Of a DNA stretch of 64,000 nt, positions 26,758 to 35,067 are shown piece by piece. The translations under genes and the position numbers were made by a program. The DNA lies in NCBI RefSeq assembly GCF_036226885.1, contig NZ_CP109027.1, positions 6,696,001-6,760,000 on the forward strand, in the 5' to 3' direction. Source of the DNA: Streptomyces sp. NBC_00663. GTDB taxonomy: Bacteria > Actinomycetota > Actinomycetes > Streptomycetales > Streptomycetaceae. Within the stretch, counting starts at the first letter, position 1; each line of letters opens with the position of its first letter. The notes beneath the pieces were generated by a model that was not told the DNA's origin, ran no database searches, and was given only the letters and a program-made list of their open reading frames with translations.

Positions 26758-26788
26758 GGGTTCCAAGCCCTGCGTAGGGCGGGAACCC
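26758..26788 (+). terminator. Hairpin after the peroxiredoxin gene
   Basis: GGGTTCC (26758-26764) pairs with GGAACCC (26782-26788), and the inner GCCCT pairs with AGGGC. It begins 22 bases past the stop. No T tract follows. Confidence 0.65.
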
Positions 26789-26808
26789 GTCACTAGGATC
26801 GACTCGTT
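26781..26808 (+). promoter_or_regulatory. Candidate SigR-type promoter before the first terD
   Basis: GGGAAC (26781-26786) and GTT (26806-26808) are 19 bases apart, matching the published GGGAAY-N18/19-GTT consensus of the thiol-oxidative-stress sigma factor SigR. Predicted start near 26815 would give a leader of about 50 bases to the GTG at 26866. The -35 overlaps the right arm of the preceding hairpin, which weakens the call; a housekeeping -10-like TAGGAT (26795) is also there. Confidence 0.4.
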
Positions 26809-26865
26809 GATCCGGTACCAAACGCATGGCGGGGCTCCCCGCCCCTGGACACCAATGGAGGACTC

Positions 26866-27441
26866 GTGGGAGTCAGCCTCAGCAAGGGCGGCAACGTATC
26901 GCTGACCAAGGAGGCCCCGGGCCTGACCGCGGTCATCATCGGACTGGGGTGGGACGTCCGCACCACGACCGGCACGGACTTCGACCTCGACGCCAGCGCC
27001 CTCCTGCTGAACAACTCGGGCAAGGTCAGCAGCGACGCCAACTTCGTCTTCTTCAACAACCTCAAGAGCCCCGACGGCTCGGTCGAGCACACCGGCGACA
27101 ACATCACCGGTGAGGGCGAGGGCGACGACGAGCAGATCAAGGTCAACCTCGCGGCCGTCCCGGCCGACATCGAGAAGATCGTGTTCCCGGTCTCGATCTA
27201 CGACGCCGAGAACCGCCAGCAGTCCTTCGGCCAGGTCCGCAACGCGTTCATCCGCGTCGTGAACCAGGCGGGCGAGGCGGAGATCGCCCGCTACGACCTC
27301 TCCGAGGACGCCTCCACCGAGACCGCCATGGTCTTCGGCGAGCTGTACCGGCACGGCGCGGAGTGGAAGTTCCGCGCCATCGGCCAGGGCTACGCCTCGG
27401 GCCTGCGCGGCATCGCGCAGGACTTCGGCGTCAACGTCTGA
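26866..27441 (+). CDS. terD: TerD family calcium-binding stress protein
   Basis: 191 residues from a GTG at 26866 (GGAGGACTC upstream). Starts MGVSLSKGGNVSLTKEAPGL, the canonical TerD opening. Calcium-site acidic clusters include TDFDLDASALLL (about 38-48), and SPDGSVEHTGDNITGEGEGD (about 68-87). TerD proteins bind Ca2+ through these loops and are tied to tellurite, phage and differentiation phenotypes. Soluble, cytoplasmic. Followed by a close paralogue. Confidence 0.95.
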   Translation: MGVSLSKGGNVSLTKEAPGLTAVIIGLGWDVRTTTGTDFDLDASALLLNNSGKVSSDANFVFFNNLKSPDGSVEHTGDNITGEGEGDDEQIKVNLAAVPADIEKIVFPVSIYDAENRQQSFGQVRNAFIRVVNQAGEAEIARYDLSEDASTETAMVFGELYRHGAEWKFRAIGQGYASGLRGIAQDFGVNV

Positions 27442-27578
27442 GCCGTTCGTCAGACGTGAGCCAGACATGAGCCAGGCATGAGCAGGGCTTGAGTCACCCG
27501 TCCGGCGCCGCACGGTTTACGTGCGGCGCCGGACGCGCAGGACCACCAGAGACACAGCAGCACACGGGGAGGGACCAG

Positions 27579-28154
27579 ATGGGCGTCACGCTCGCCAAGG
27601 GGGGCAATGTCTCCCTGTCCAAGGCCGCACCCAACCTCACGCAGGTGATGGTCGGGCTCGGCTGGGACGCACGCTCCACCACCGGAGCCGACTTCGACCT
27701 CGACGCCAGCGCGCTGATGTGCGCCGGGGGACGGGTCATGGGCGACGAGTGGTTCATCTTCTACAACCAGCTCAAGAGCCCGGACGGCTCGGTGGAGCAC
27801 ACCGGTGACAACCTCACCGGCGAGGGCGACGGCGACGACGAGTCGATCCTGATCGACCTCTCCAAGGTGCCGGCCCAGTGCGACAAGATCGTCTTCCCGG
27901 TCTCGATCCACATGGCCGACGAGCGCGGTCAGACCTTCGGCCAGGTCAGCAACGCGTTCATCCGCGTGGTGAACCAGGCCGACGGCCAGGAACTCGCCCG
28001 CTACGACCTCTCCGAGGACGCCTCCACGGAGACCGCGATGATCTTCGGCGAGGTGTACCGCTACGGCGCCGAGTGGAAGTTCCGCGCGGTCGGACAGGGG
28101 TACGCGTCCGGCCTCAGGGGCATCGCACTGGACTTCGGGGTCAACGTCTCATGA
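27579..28154 (+). CDS. terD: TerD family calcium-binding stress protein, second copy
   Basis: 191 residues, the same length as the upstream copy and clearly a tandem duplicate (MGVTLAKGGNVSLSKAAPNL; the same DFDLDASAL and DGSVEHTGDNLTGEGDGDDE loops; the same GQGYASGLRGIALDFGVNV end). The ligand residues are kept, but the middle (MCAGGRVMGDEWFIFYNQL) has diverged. Ribosome site GGGAGGGACC. A 137-base gap with no gene separates the two copies, so this one may have its own promoter. Confidence 0.95.
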   Translation: MGVTLAKGGNVSLSKAAPNLTQVMVGLGWDARSTTGADFDLDASALMCAGGRVMGDEWFIFYNQLKSPDGSVEHTGDNLTGEGDGDDESILIDLSKVPAQCDKIVFPVSIHMADERGQTFGQVSNAFIRVVNQADGQELARYDLSEDASTETAMIFGEVYRYGAEWKFRAVGQGYASGLRGIALDFGVNVS

Positions 28155-28170
28155 CGCGCCGGGACAAGGT

Positions 28171-28188
28171 CTCATAACGCGTTATGAG
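28171..28188. promoter_or_regulatory. Perfect 18-base palindrome before the DUF475 gene
   Basis: CTCATAACGCGTTATGAG reads the same on both strands. It is AT-richer than its surroundings, and the left arm repeats a GTCTCATGACGCG motif 21 bases earlier. It lies 115 bases before the DUF475 start. A second small hairpin (TCGGCTT 28234-28240 with AAGCCGA 28254-28260) lies between. Likely an operator for an unknown dimeric regulator. Confidence 0.55.
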
Positions 28189-28302
28189 CAAAAGCCGGTC
28201 CCGGGTGGGCGGCGAAGGGGTCGGGACTAGACTTCGGCTTCAAAGTCTTCGTAAAGCCGAGTACGGCGCGGGGGAGACCCGTACACAAGGATTGGGTAGC
28301 CA

Positions 28303-29448
28303 GTGGTTCTGAAAACCTTCGGCTGGTCGTTCGCGATCACCGCGCTCGGCCTCGTCGCAGCGGTCTTCTACGGGGGGTGGGAGGCCTTTGGCATCGTCGC
28401 GATCCTCTCCGTCCTGGAGATCTCGCTGTCCTTCGACAACGCGGTGGTCAACGCCGGAATCCTGAAGAAGATGAGTGCCTTCTGGCAGAAGATCTTCCTC
28501 ACCGTCGGTGTGCTCATCGCCGTGTTCGGCATGCGACTGGTGTTCCCGGTCGTCATCGTCGCGGTCAGCGCCAAGATGGGACCGATCGAGGCCGTCGACC
28601 TCGCCCTCAACAACAAGGACCACTACCAGGAACTCGTCACCGACGCCCACCCGGCGATCGCCGCGTTCGGTGGCATGTTCCTGCTGATGATCTTCCTCGA
28701 CTTCATCTTCGAGGACCGGGACATCCAGTGGCTGCGCTGGATCGAGCGCCCGCTCGCCAAGCTCGGCAAGGTCGACATGCTGTCGGTCTGCATCGCGCTG
28801 ATCGTCCTGCTGATCACCGCCTTCACCTTCGCCACCCACGCCCACCAGCACGGCGGCGCCCATGTCGACAAGGCACAGACCGTCCTGATCTCCGGCATCG
28901 CCGGCCTGATCACCTACATGGTCGTCGGCGGACTCTCCGGCTACTTCGAGGACAAACTCGAAGAAGAGGAGGAGCGCGAGCACGAGGAGGAGGAAGAGGC
29001 CGCACGCACGGGCAAGAAGAAGCCCGCCGTCGTCCTGGCCGGCCAGGCCGCGTTCTTCATGTTCCTCTACCTCGAGGTCCTCGACGCGTCCTTCTCCTTC
29101 GACGGCGTCATCGGCGCCTTCGCCATCACCAACGACATCGTCCTGATGGCGCTCGGCCTCGGCATCGGCGCCATGTACGTCCGGTCGCTGACGGTCTACC
29201 TGGTCCGCCAGGGCACCCTCGACGACTACGTCTACCTGGAGCACGGCGCGCACTACGCGATCGGCGCGCTGGCCGTGATCCTCATGGTCACCATCCAGTA
29301 CGAGATCAACGAGGTCATCACCGGCCTCGTCGGCGTCGTCCTCATCGCCTGGTCCTTCTGGTCCTCCGTACGCCGCAACAAGGCACTCGCCGCGGCCGAG
29401 GGCGGAACCGGCTCGGACGAGAAGACTGAGGTCTCGTCCGGGGTGTGA
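28303..29448 (+). CDS. DUF475/TerC-type integral membrane protein
   Basis: 381 residues from a GTG at 28303. About nine hydrophobic segments in two homologous halves, each with an acidic metal-ligand motif inside the membrane: LSFDNAV (42-48) and FSFDGVI (264-270), as in TerC. A cytosolic acidic linker (about 215-233, mostly E) and a histidine cluster HAHQHGGAH (179-187) could bind metal. TerC-like proteins act with TerD at the membrane and some export manganese. Sits between TerD and TerA-like genes. Confidence 0.9.
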   Translation: MVLKTFGWSFAITALGLVAAVFYGGWEAFGIVAILSVLEISLSFDNAVVNAGILKKMSAFWQKIFLTVGVLIAVFGMRLVFPVVIVAVSAKMGPIEAVDLALNNKDHYQELVTDAHPAIAAFGGMFLLMIFLDFIFEDRDIQWLRWIERPLAKLGKVDMLSVCIALIVLLITAFTFATHAHQHGGAHVDKAQTVLISGIAGLITYMVVGGLSGYFEDKLEEEEEREHEEEEEAARTGKKKPAVVLAGQAAFFMFLYLEVLDASFSFDGVIGAFAITNDIVLMALGLGIGAMYVRSLTVYLVRQGTLDDYVYLEHGAHYAIGALAVILMVTIQYEINEVITGLVGVVLIAWSFWSSVRRNKALAAAEGGTGSDEKTEVSSGV

Positions 29449-29478
29449 CACCCCTCGGGCTGAGGGAACGCTCTGAGC

Positions 29479-29513
29479 GGGGCGGCATCGAGGCGACTCC
29501 TCGACGCCGCCCC
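29479..29513 (+). terminator. Terminator after DUF475
   Basis: GGGGCGGC (29479-29486) pairs with GCCGCCCC (29506-29513), and the inner TCGAGG/CCTCGA extends the stem, starting 30 bases past the stop. It separates DUF475 from the TerA-like gene. Confidence 0.8.
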
Positions 29514-29563
29514 GCCGGTCTTTGTCAGTGAATACGGACGCGGTCAGTGAGGTGGGGGCGGGA

Positions 29564-30301
29564 ATGGGCTTCTTGGACGGACTCTGGCCCGGACGGGCGG
29601 CCGAGTTCGACTCGGGCAGCGCGGCGAGCAACGCGATAGAGCTGACCAAACGGCACGACCGGGTCTCCCTGACCAAGCAGGGCGCGGAGCACGGGCATCT
29701 GCGCATCAACCTCGCCTGGCGGATGCGGACGTCCGACTTCGGCGGCTCCCAGCGGGAGTCGCTGCTGCGGCACCCCTTCAAGGCGCTCAAGCCGCCGGAG
29801 GTCATGGGCCACAGCCAGAGCATGGTCAACGTCGACCTCGACCTGGGGTGCCTGTACGAGCTGACGGACGGCTCCAAGGGCGTCGTACAACCCCTCGGCG
29901 GACTCTTCGGGGACGTCAACTCACCGCCGTACGTCAAACTCAGCGGTGACGACCGGTTCGGGTCGGCGTCCGGCGAGACGATCTACGTCAACCTCGACCA
30001 CCGGGAGTCCATCAAGCGGATCCTGGTGTTCGTCTACATCTACGACCAGACGCCGGCGTTCGACCGGACCCACGCGAGCGTGACGCTGTATCCGAGCAAC
30101 GGGCCGCGGATCGAGATAGGCCTCGACGAACGCCATCCCCAGGCCCGGTCGTGTGCGGTGGTGATGATCGAGAACGTGAAGGGGGAGATCATCGTGCGGC
30201 GTGAGGTGAAGTTCGTGTACGGGTTCCAGGCGGAGCTGGATCGGTTGTACGGGTGGGGACTTCAGTGGGGGCGGGGTTACAAGACCAAGGCGGAGCGGTG
30301 A
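29564..30301 (+). CDS. TerA-like tellurium resistance family protein
   Basis: 245 residues from the ATG at 29564; GTG at 29528 or TTG at 29522 would add 12-14 residues. It has the TerD-superfamily beta-sandwich pattern in a diverged form: VDLDLGCLYELTDG (the calcium loop), then SGDDRFGSASGETIYVNLDH and a C-terminal VKFVYGFQAELDRLYGWGLQ. Such TerA/TerF-like proteins accompany TerD and TerC in Ter modules. No membrane segment. Confidence 0.8.
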   Translation: MGFLDGLWPGRAAEFDSGSAASNAIELTKRHDRVSLTKQGAEHGHLRINLAWRMRTSDFGGSQRESLLRHPFKALKPPEVMGHSQSMVNVDLDLGCLYELTDGSKGVVQPLGGLFGDVNSPPYVKLSGDDRFGSASGETIYVNLDHRESIKRILVFVYIYDQTPAFDRTHASVTLYPSNGPRIEIGLDERHPQARSCAVVMIENVKGEIIVRREVKFVYGFQAELDRLYGWGLQWGRGYKTKAER

Positions 30302-30337
30302 GGGTCGCCCAGGAACTCGGGGGGCTTGTGGTTTGGC

Positions 30338-30383
30338 GGGTGCGGGCCGTGTGTGGCTGGTCGCGCAGTTCCCCGCGCCCCTA
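30338..30383 (-). repeat. Dispersed GGGGCGCGGGG repeat, copy 3 (inverted)
   Basis: On the bottom strand this reads GGGGCGCGGGGAACTGCGCG and then ACCAGCCACACACGG. It lies in the gap between the convergent TerA-like and third TerD genes, 11 bases from the TerD stop. Confidence 0.85.
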
Positions 30384-30394
30384 GGGCGTTGCCC

Positions 30395-31189
30395 CTAGCG
30401 GCCGATGAATTGCGGGCCCTGCGGCGGCAGGCGGAAGTCCGGGTCCAAGGCCGCCGCCACCGGCACCGGAGGCTGCGGATAGCCGTAGGCCGGCTGGCTT
30501 GTCTGCTGGGGGTAGCCGTAGGCCGGTTGCGTCGCCGGGGGCGTCTGCGGATAGCCGTAGGCCGGCTGCTGCGGTACCGCGGTCGGCTGTTCCGGGGGCA
30601 GGGGCTGGGAGGTCTCCGGGATCGGAGCCGGCTCCTCCGCGACCTCCGAGTCGTCGACCGAGATACCGAAATCGCTGGCCAGGCCCTTCAGACCGTCCGA
30701 GTAGCCCTCGCCCAGGGCGCGGAACTTCCAGCCGTCACCGCGGCGGTACAGCTCCCCGCAGATCATCGCCGTCTCGCGGCCGGTCTCCGGCTTGATGTCG
30801 AAGTACGCCAGCGGTTCGCCCTCGGCGACCGCGCCGTCGTACAGCAGGATGCGCAGCGCGCGTACTCGGTCGAACGTGACGCCGTCCGCCGATGCGACCA
30901 GCAGAATCTGACCGACGCCGGACTCGACACCGGAGAGATCTGTCTGGATCGTGTCGGTGAGACCCTCGGCGACCCGCTTCTTGCCGAGCCGCCACACCTT
31001 CCCGGAAGGGTGCCGGGGCTGGTTGTAGAAGACAAAGTCCTCGTCGGAACGGACGCGACCGTCGGAGCCGAGGAGCAGCGCCGAGGCGTCGACGTCCGGG
31101 ACCCCCTGCCCAGGCGTCCAGCGCACCACGGCGCGCACCGTGGTGACGTCCAGCGGGACGTTCGACCCCTTCAGCATGGCGTGCGTCAT
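30395..31189 (-). CDS. TerD-domain protein with Q-P-A-Y-G-Y-P repeat tail
   Basis: 264 residues. TerD domain at about 1-180 (MLKGSNVPLDVTTVRAVVRW, VDASALLLGSDGRVRSDEDF, GYSDGLKGLASDFGISVDD). Then a low-complexity tail from about 185 with three QPAYGYPQ units and a final FRLPPQGPQFIGR. The calcium loop is changed compared with the tandem copies: VPDVDASALLLG keeps the aspartates but the DGSVEHTGDN loop is replaced by HPSGKVWRLGKKR. The tail may mediate surface or polymer contacts. Divergent from the biosynthetic operon at 31412. Confidence 0.88.
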   Translation of the reverse strand: MTHAMLKGSNVPLDVTTVRAVVRWTPGQGVPDVDASALLLGSDGRVRSDEDFVFYNQPRHPSGKVWRLGKKRVAEGLTDTIQTDLSGVESGVGQILLVASADGVTFDRVRALRILLYDGAVAEGEPLAYFDIKPETGRETAMICGELYRRGDGWKFRALGEGYSDGLKGLASDFGISVDDSEVAEEPAPIPETSQPLPPEQPTAVPQQPAYGYPQTPPATQPAYGYPQQTSQPAYGYPQPPVPVAAALDPDFRLPPQGPQFIGR

Positions 31190-31411
31190 GCGGTCATCCT
31201 GCCTTCTCGGTCCTGCTCACGACAACGCGGGGTGGGTGCTCGACATGGGTACTCGGCACGCGTGCCCGACAATGGTGTCCGTGCCGATGTCCCCGTGGGC
31301 GTTACCTGAAATTCATGCCCGACGGGAACCTCTGACATGGCTCGGTACGTACTATTACCGGCCACCTGTTCTCAAAATCCACAGGCTTACCTTGCGCCAC
31401 GGGGGAGTTTT

Positions 31412-32578
31412 ATGCGTCATTTCGGGCACATTGCCCCTGAGGTGCGACAGCGCCTCTTCCATCGCGAGCCCTGCATGTTCGACGCGGACTCGCCGGCCCG
31501 GGTGCTCTCCGCGGCCCTGGGCGCCACGCTCTACAGTCCGGCCACCCGGCCCCAGCTGGCCGACGACATCGTCAAGCAGACCGGACGCGGCGTGGTCTCG
31601 ATGGTGCTGTGCCTGGAGGACTCCATCGGTGACGAGGACGTCGCCGCCGGTGAGGAGAACCTGGTCCGGCAGTTCGCCGACCTCGCCGCCCGCGAGGACC
31701 TCGAGCCGCCCCTGCTCTTCATCCGCGTGCGCACGCCCGAGCAGATCCCCGACCTCGTCCAACGCCTCGGCGAGACGGTGCGGCTGCTGTCCGGCTTCGT
31801 CTTCCCCAAGTTCACCGAGGAACGCGGCATCCCCTTCCTGGAGGCCCTCGCCGTCGCCGAGCACGCGAGCGGCCGCCGCCTCTTCGGCATGCCCGTCCTC
31901 GAGACGCCCGAGCTCATGTACCGCGAGTCCCGGGTCGACGCCCTGGAGGGCATCGCCCGCGCCGTCGACAAGTACCGCGACCGCGTCCTCGCCCTGCGCC
32001 TCGGCGTCACCGACTTCTGCTCCTCGTACGGCCTGCGCAGAGCCCCCGACATGACGGCCTACGACGTCCAGATCGTCGCCTCCGTCATCGCCGACGTCGT
32101 CAACATGCTGGGCCGCGCCGACGGCACCGGCTTCACCGTGACCGGCCCGGTGTGGGAGTACTTCCGCGTACCCGAACGCATGTTCAAGCCGCAGCTGAGG
32201 AACAGCCCCTTCCTGGAGGGGCAGGCGGTGGACCTGCGCGAGAAACTGATAGAGCACGCCATGGACGGGCTGCTGCGGGAGATCTCCCTCGACCACGCCA
32301 ACGGCCTGCTGGGCAAGACCTGCATCCACCCCTCCCACGTGCCGGCGGTCCACGCGCTGTCCGTCGTCAGCCACGAGGAGTACAGCGACGCGGCCGACAT
32401 CCTGCGGCCCGAGCGAGGCGGCGGAGGCGTCCTGCGCTCGCAGTACACGAACAAGATGAACGAGGTGAAGCCGCACCGCGCCTGGGCCGAGCGGACCATG
32501 CTGCGCGCGGAGGTCTTCGGCGTCGCGAACGAGGACGTCAGCTTCGTCGACCTGCTCGCCGCCGGCATACCCGGCTGA
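31412..32578 (+). CDS. HpcH/HpaI-CitE-type lyase of the Ter module
   Basis: 388 residues from the ATG at 31412, preceded by GGGGGAG; the frame is open further left but without coding bias. The TIM-barrel lyase signatures are LCLEDSIGDEDV (67-78) and GMPVLETPELMYRE, with acidic Mg2+ ligands. CitE-like proteins in Ter clusters are predicted to make a C-C bond in the module's product. The gene starts a rightward operon with the PRTase fusion (24-base gap) and a HAD phosphatase. Confidence 0.88.
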   Translation: MRHFGHIAPEVRQRLFHREPCMFDADSPARVLSAALGATLYSPATRPQLADDIVKQTGRGVVSMVLCLEDSIGDEDVAAGEENLVRQFADLAAREDLEPPLLFIRVRTPEQIPDLVQRLGETVRLLSGFVFPKFTEERGIPFLEALAVAEHASGRRLFGMPVLETPELMYRESRVDALEGIARAVDKYRDRVLALRLGVTDFCSSYGLRRAPDMTAYDVQIVASVIADVVNMLGRADGTGFTVTGPVWEYFRVPERMFKPQLRNSPFLEGQAVDLREKLIEHAMDGLLREISLDHANGLLGKTCIHPSHVPAVHALSVVSHEEYSDAADILRPERGGGGVLRSQYTNKMNEVKPHRAWAERTMLRAEVFGVANEDVSFVDLLAAGIPG

Positions 32579-32601
32579 ACCCACCTCCACCCAAGGGACG
32601 C

Positions 32602-35067
32602 ATGAACAACGCAGTGAACAGCAAGGTGCCGGACACCATCTGGTCCGGCACCTGGGTCGCCGAGCGCCTCGGGGTCGGACTCGTCGGCGACGAGAGCCTG
32701 ACCGACCTCCTCGGTCTGGCCCTGCGCCGCAACCCCAAGCGGGCCCACCTCCTCGTCTCCAACGTGCTCGGCAAGCACGTACCGCAGTCACCGACGGTGG
32801 TGTACGGCCATGGCTTCGCCCTCGGCCGCCGGGTCCGCGACCTGCTCGGCGAAGAGGCGGCCACCGCGGTCGTCCTCGGCTACGCGGAGACGGCGACAGG
32901 CCTCGGCCACTCGGTCGCCGACGGCCTCGGCACGGCCCCCTACCTCCACTCCACCCGCCGCCCGGTCCCCGGAGTCGCCCAGGCGGGCGGCTTCGAGGAG
33001 TCCCACTCCCACGCGACCTCGCATCTGCTGCTGCCGGAGGACACGGGCCTGCTGGCGGGGGACGGTCCCCTGGTGCTGGTCGACGACGAGTTCTCGACGG
33101 GCAACACGGTCCTGAACACGATCAGGGACCTGCATGAGCGCTATCCGCGGGGACGGTACGTCGTGGTGGCCCTGGTGGACATGCGCTCGGAGGCGGACGC
33201 GGGCCGGCTGGAGGAGTTCGCGCGCGAGATCGACGCGAGGGTGGACCTGGTAGCGGCGGCTTCGGGCAACGTACGCCTGCCGGAGGGGGTGCTGGAGAAG
33301 GGGCAGGATCTTGTAGCGCGGTTCGAGGCCGCCAACCCAGGGGCGCGGGGAACCGCGCGACCAGCCCCCACCGACCCGCACCCGAAAGCGGACCGAATAG
33401 ACCTCCACTGGCCCCACGGCCTCCCAGACGGCGGACGCCACGGCTTCACCCCCTCCCACCGAGCCCGCCTCGAAGCCGCCCTCCCCGAGATGACCGCCCG
33501 CCTCGCGGAGGCCATCCCGGCGGACGCCCACCGCATACACATCCTCGGCTTCGAAGAGCTGATGTACGCGCCACTGAGACTCGCCCGCGAGCTGGAGCAG
33601 GTCGCGCAAGGCGCCGAGATCACCTACTCCACCACCACCCGCTCACCCGTCCTCGCCGTCGACGACCCCGGCTACGCGATACGCAGCCGCATAGTCTTCC
33701 CGGCCCACGACACCCCCGCGGACGGCCCCGGCGACCGCTACGCGTACAACATCGCCGGCGCCGGTTTCGACGTGGTCGTCGCCGTGGTCGACTCCACCGC
33801 CGACACCCCCGAACTGCACGCCGCCGACGGCCTGTTGGCGCAGCTGGCCGAAACCGCCCCGCACATACTGCTCGCGGTCGTCCCGTCGTACGTCCCCGAA
33901 AGGCCCCCCATGCTCCCCGAGCCCCTCCGCGGCCCAGCCTTCTCCTCGTACGCCCCCGACGAGGTCGGCTGGCTGCTCCAGGACCTCTCGGACGTGACGC
34001 TGGAGGCGCCGACCGAGGAGCGCGAGGAGGCCATCCAGAGCGGCGGCGCACACTACGCGGAGTCGCTGCCGGTGGAGTACCAGCCCAGCGAGCAGTACCA
34101 ACAGCTGTTCCACACGGCCCTGGACGAGTCCGCCACCCGCCTCGCGCAGGCCGTGGGCGCCGTGACCGAGATCGTCCTCGAAGAGCGCTCCCCCCGGCCC
34201 GTGCTCGTCTCGCTCGCCCGCGCCGGCACCCCCGTCGGCGTGCTGATGCGCCGCTGGGCCCAGTTCCGGCACGGCCTCGACCTTCCCCACTACGCCGTCT
34301 CGATCGTCCGCGGCCGCGGCATCGACGCCAACGCGCTGCGCTGGCTCGCCGCCCACCACGACCCGGCCGACGTCGTCTTCGTCGACGGCTGGACCGGCAA
34401 GGGCGCCATCACCCGCGAACTGGCCCAGGCCGTCAAGGAGTTCGAGGCAGCGGGCGGCGCCACCGGCTTCGACCCGGAGATCGCCGTCCTCGCCGACCCG
34501 GGCTCGTGCGTGAAGACGTACGGCACCCGCGAGGACTTCCTCATCCCCTCCGCCTGCCTCAACTCCACCGTCTCCGGCCTGATCTCCCGCACCGTCCTGC
34601 GCGCCGACCTCGTCGGCCCGCACGACTTCCACGGCGCGAAGTTCTACCGCGAACTCGCCGGCGCCGACGTCTCCGTGGACTTCCTGGACGCCGTCTCCGC
34701 CACCTTCCCCGAGGTCGTGGACGCCGTGGAGCAGCAGGTCAAGGAGCTGCTCTCCGGTGACCGCGAGCCCACCTGGGAAGGCTGGGCCGCCGTCGAACGC
34801 ATCAGTGAGGAGTACGGCATCCACGACGTCAACCTCGTCAAGCCCGGCGTCGGCGAGACCACCCGGGTACTGCTGCGCCGCGTGCCCTGGAAGATCCTCG
34901 CGAAGGCCGGTGCGGGCGCCGACCTGGACCACGTACGGCTGTTGGCCGAGCAGAGAGGCGTACCCGTGGAAGAGGTCGCCGAACTCCCGTACACCTGCGT
35001 GGGGTTGATCCACCCCAAGTACACGCGGGGCGCGACCGGTGCCGACGGCAAGGCGGTGGCGGTCTGA
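32602..35067 (+). CDS. PRTase-TRSP-PRTase-PELOTA fusion protein of the Ter module
   Basis: 821 residues from ATG 32602 (AAGGGA upstream). Domain order as read: a phosphoribosyltransferase domain (about 20-240) with the PRPP loop VLVDDEFSTGNT at 158-169; a TRSP domain (about 270-450) containing the literal TRSP at 346-349; a second PRTase of the StiP type (about 500-720) with VVFVDGWTGKGAI at 591-603; and a C-terminal PELOTA RNA-binding-like domain (about 750-815, LAEQRGVPVEEVAELPYTCV). In related clusters these parts are predicted to build a nucleoside-like metabolite. Residues 246-260, between the first and second domains, are encoded by a copy of the dispersed repeat. Stop and next ATG overlap by one base. 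Confidence 0.88.
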   Translation: MNNAVNSKVPDTIWSGTWVAERLGVGLVGDESLTDLLGLALRRNPKRAHLLVSNVLGKHVPQSPTVVYGHGFALGRRVRDLLGEEAATAVVLGYAETATGLGHSVADGLGTAPYLHSTRRPVPGVAQAGGFEESHSHATSHLLLPEDTGLLAGDGPLVLVDDEFSTGNTVLNTIRDLHERYPRGRYVVVALVDMRSEADAGRLEEFAREIDARVDLVAAASGNVRLPEGVLEKGQDLVARFEAANPGARGTARPAPTDPHPKADRIDLHWPHGLPDGGRHGFTPSHRARLEAALPEMTARLAEAIPADAHRIHILGFEELMYAPLRLARELEQVAQGAEITYSTTTRSPVLAVDDPGYAIRSRIVFPAHDTPADGPGDRYAYNIAGAGFDVVVAVVDSTADTPELHAADGLLAQLAETAPHILLAVVPSYVPERPPMLPEPLRGPAFSSYAPDEVGWLLQDLSDVTLEAPTEEREEAIQSGGAHYAESLPVEYQPSEQYQQLFHTALDESATRLAQAVGAVTEIVLEERSPRPVLVSLARAGTPVGVLMRRWAQFRHGLDLPHYAVSIVRGRGIDANALRWLAAHHDPADVVFVDGWTGKGAITRELAQAVKEFEAAGGATGFDPEIAVLADPGSCVKTYGTREDFLIPSACLNSTVSGLISRTVLRADLVGPHDFHGAKFYRELAGADVSVDFLDAVSATFPEVVDAVEQQVKELLSGDREPTWEGWAAVERISEEYGIHDVNLVKPGVGETTRVLLRRVPWKILAKAGAGADLDHVRLLAEQRGVPVEEVAELPYTCVGLIHPKYTRGATGADGKAVAV
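33338..33380 (+). repeat. Dispersed GGGGCGCGGGG repeat, copy 4, inside a gene
   Basis: This copy (core with one change, AACCGCG for AACTGCG) lies within the PRTase fusion gene and is read in frame as PGARGTARPAPTDPH, a linker between domains. All other copies in the window are intergenic. Confidence 0.8.

Noticed and set aside
28234..28302. Possible manganese riboswitch before DUF475 (TerC-type genes often have one)
   Set aside because: The yybP-ykoY loops seen at 50026 and 50113 are absent here; only a simple hairpin is present.
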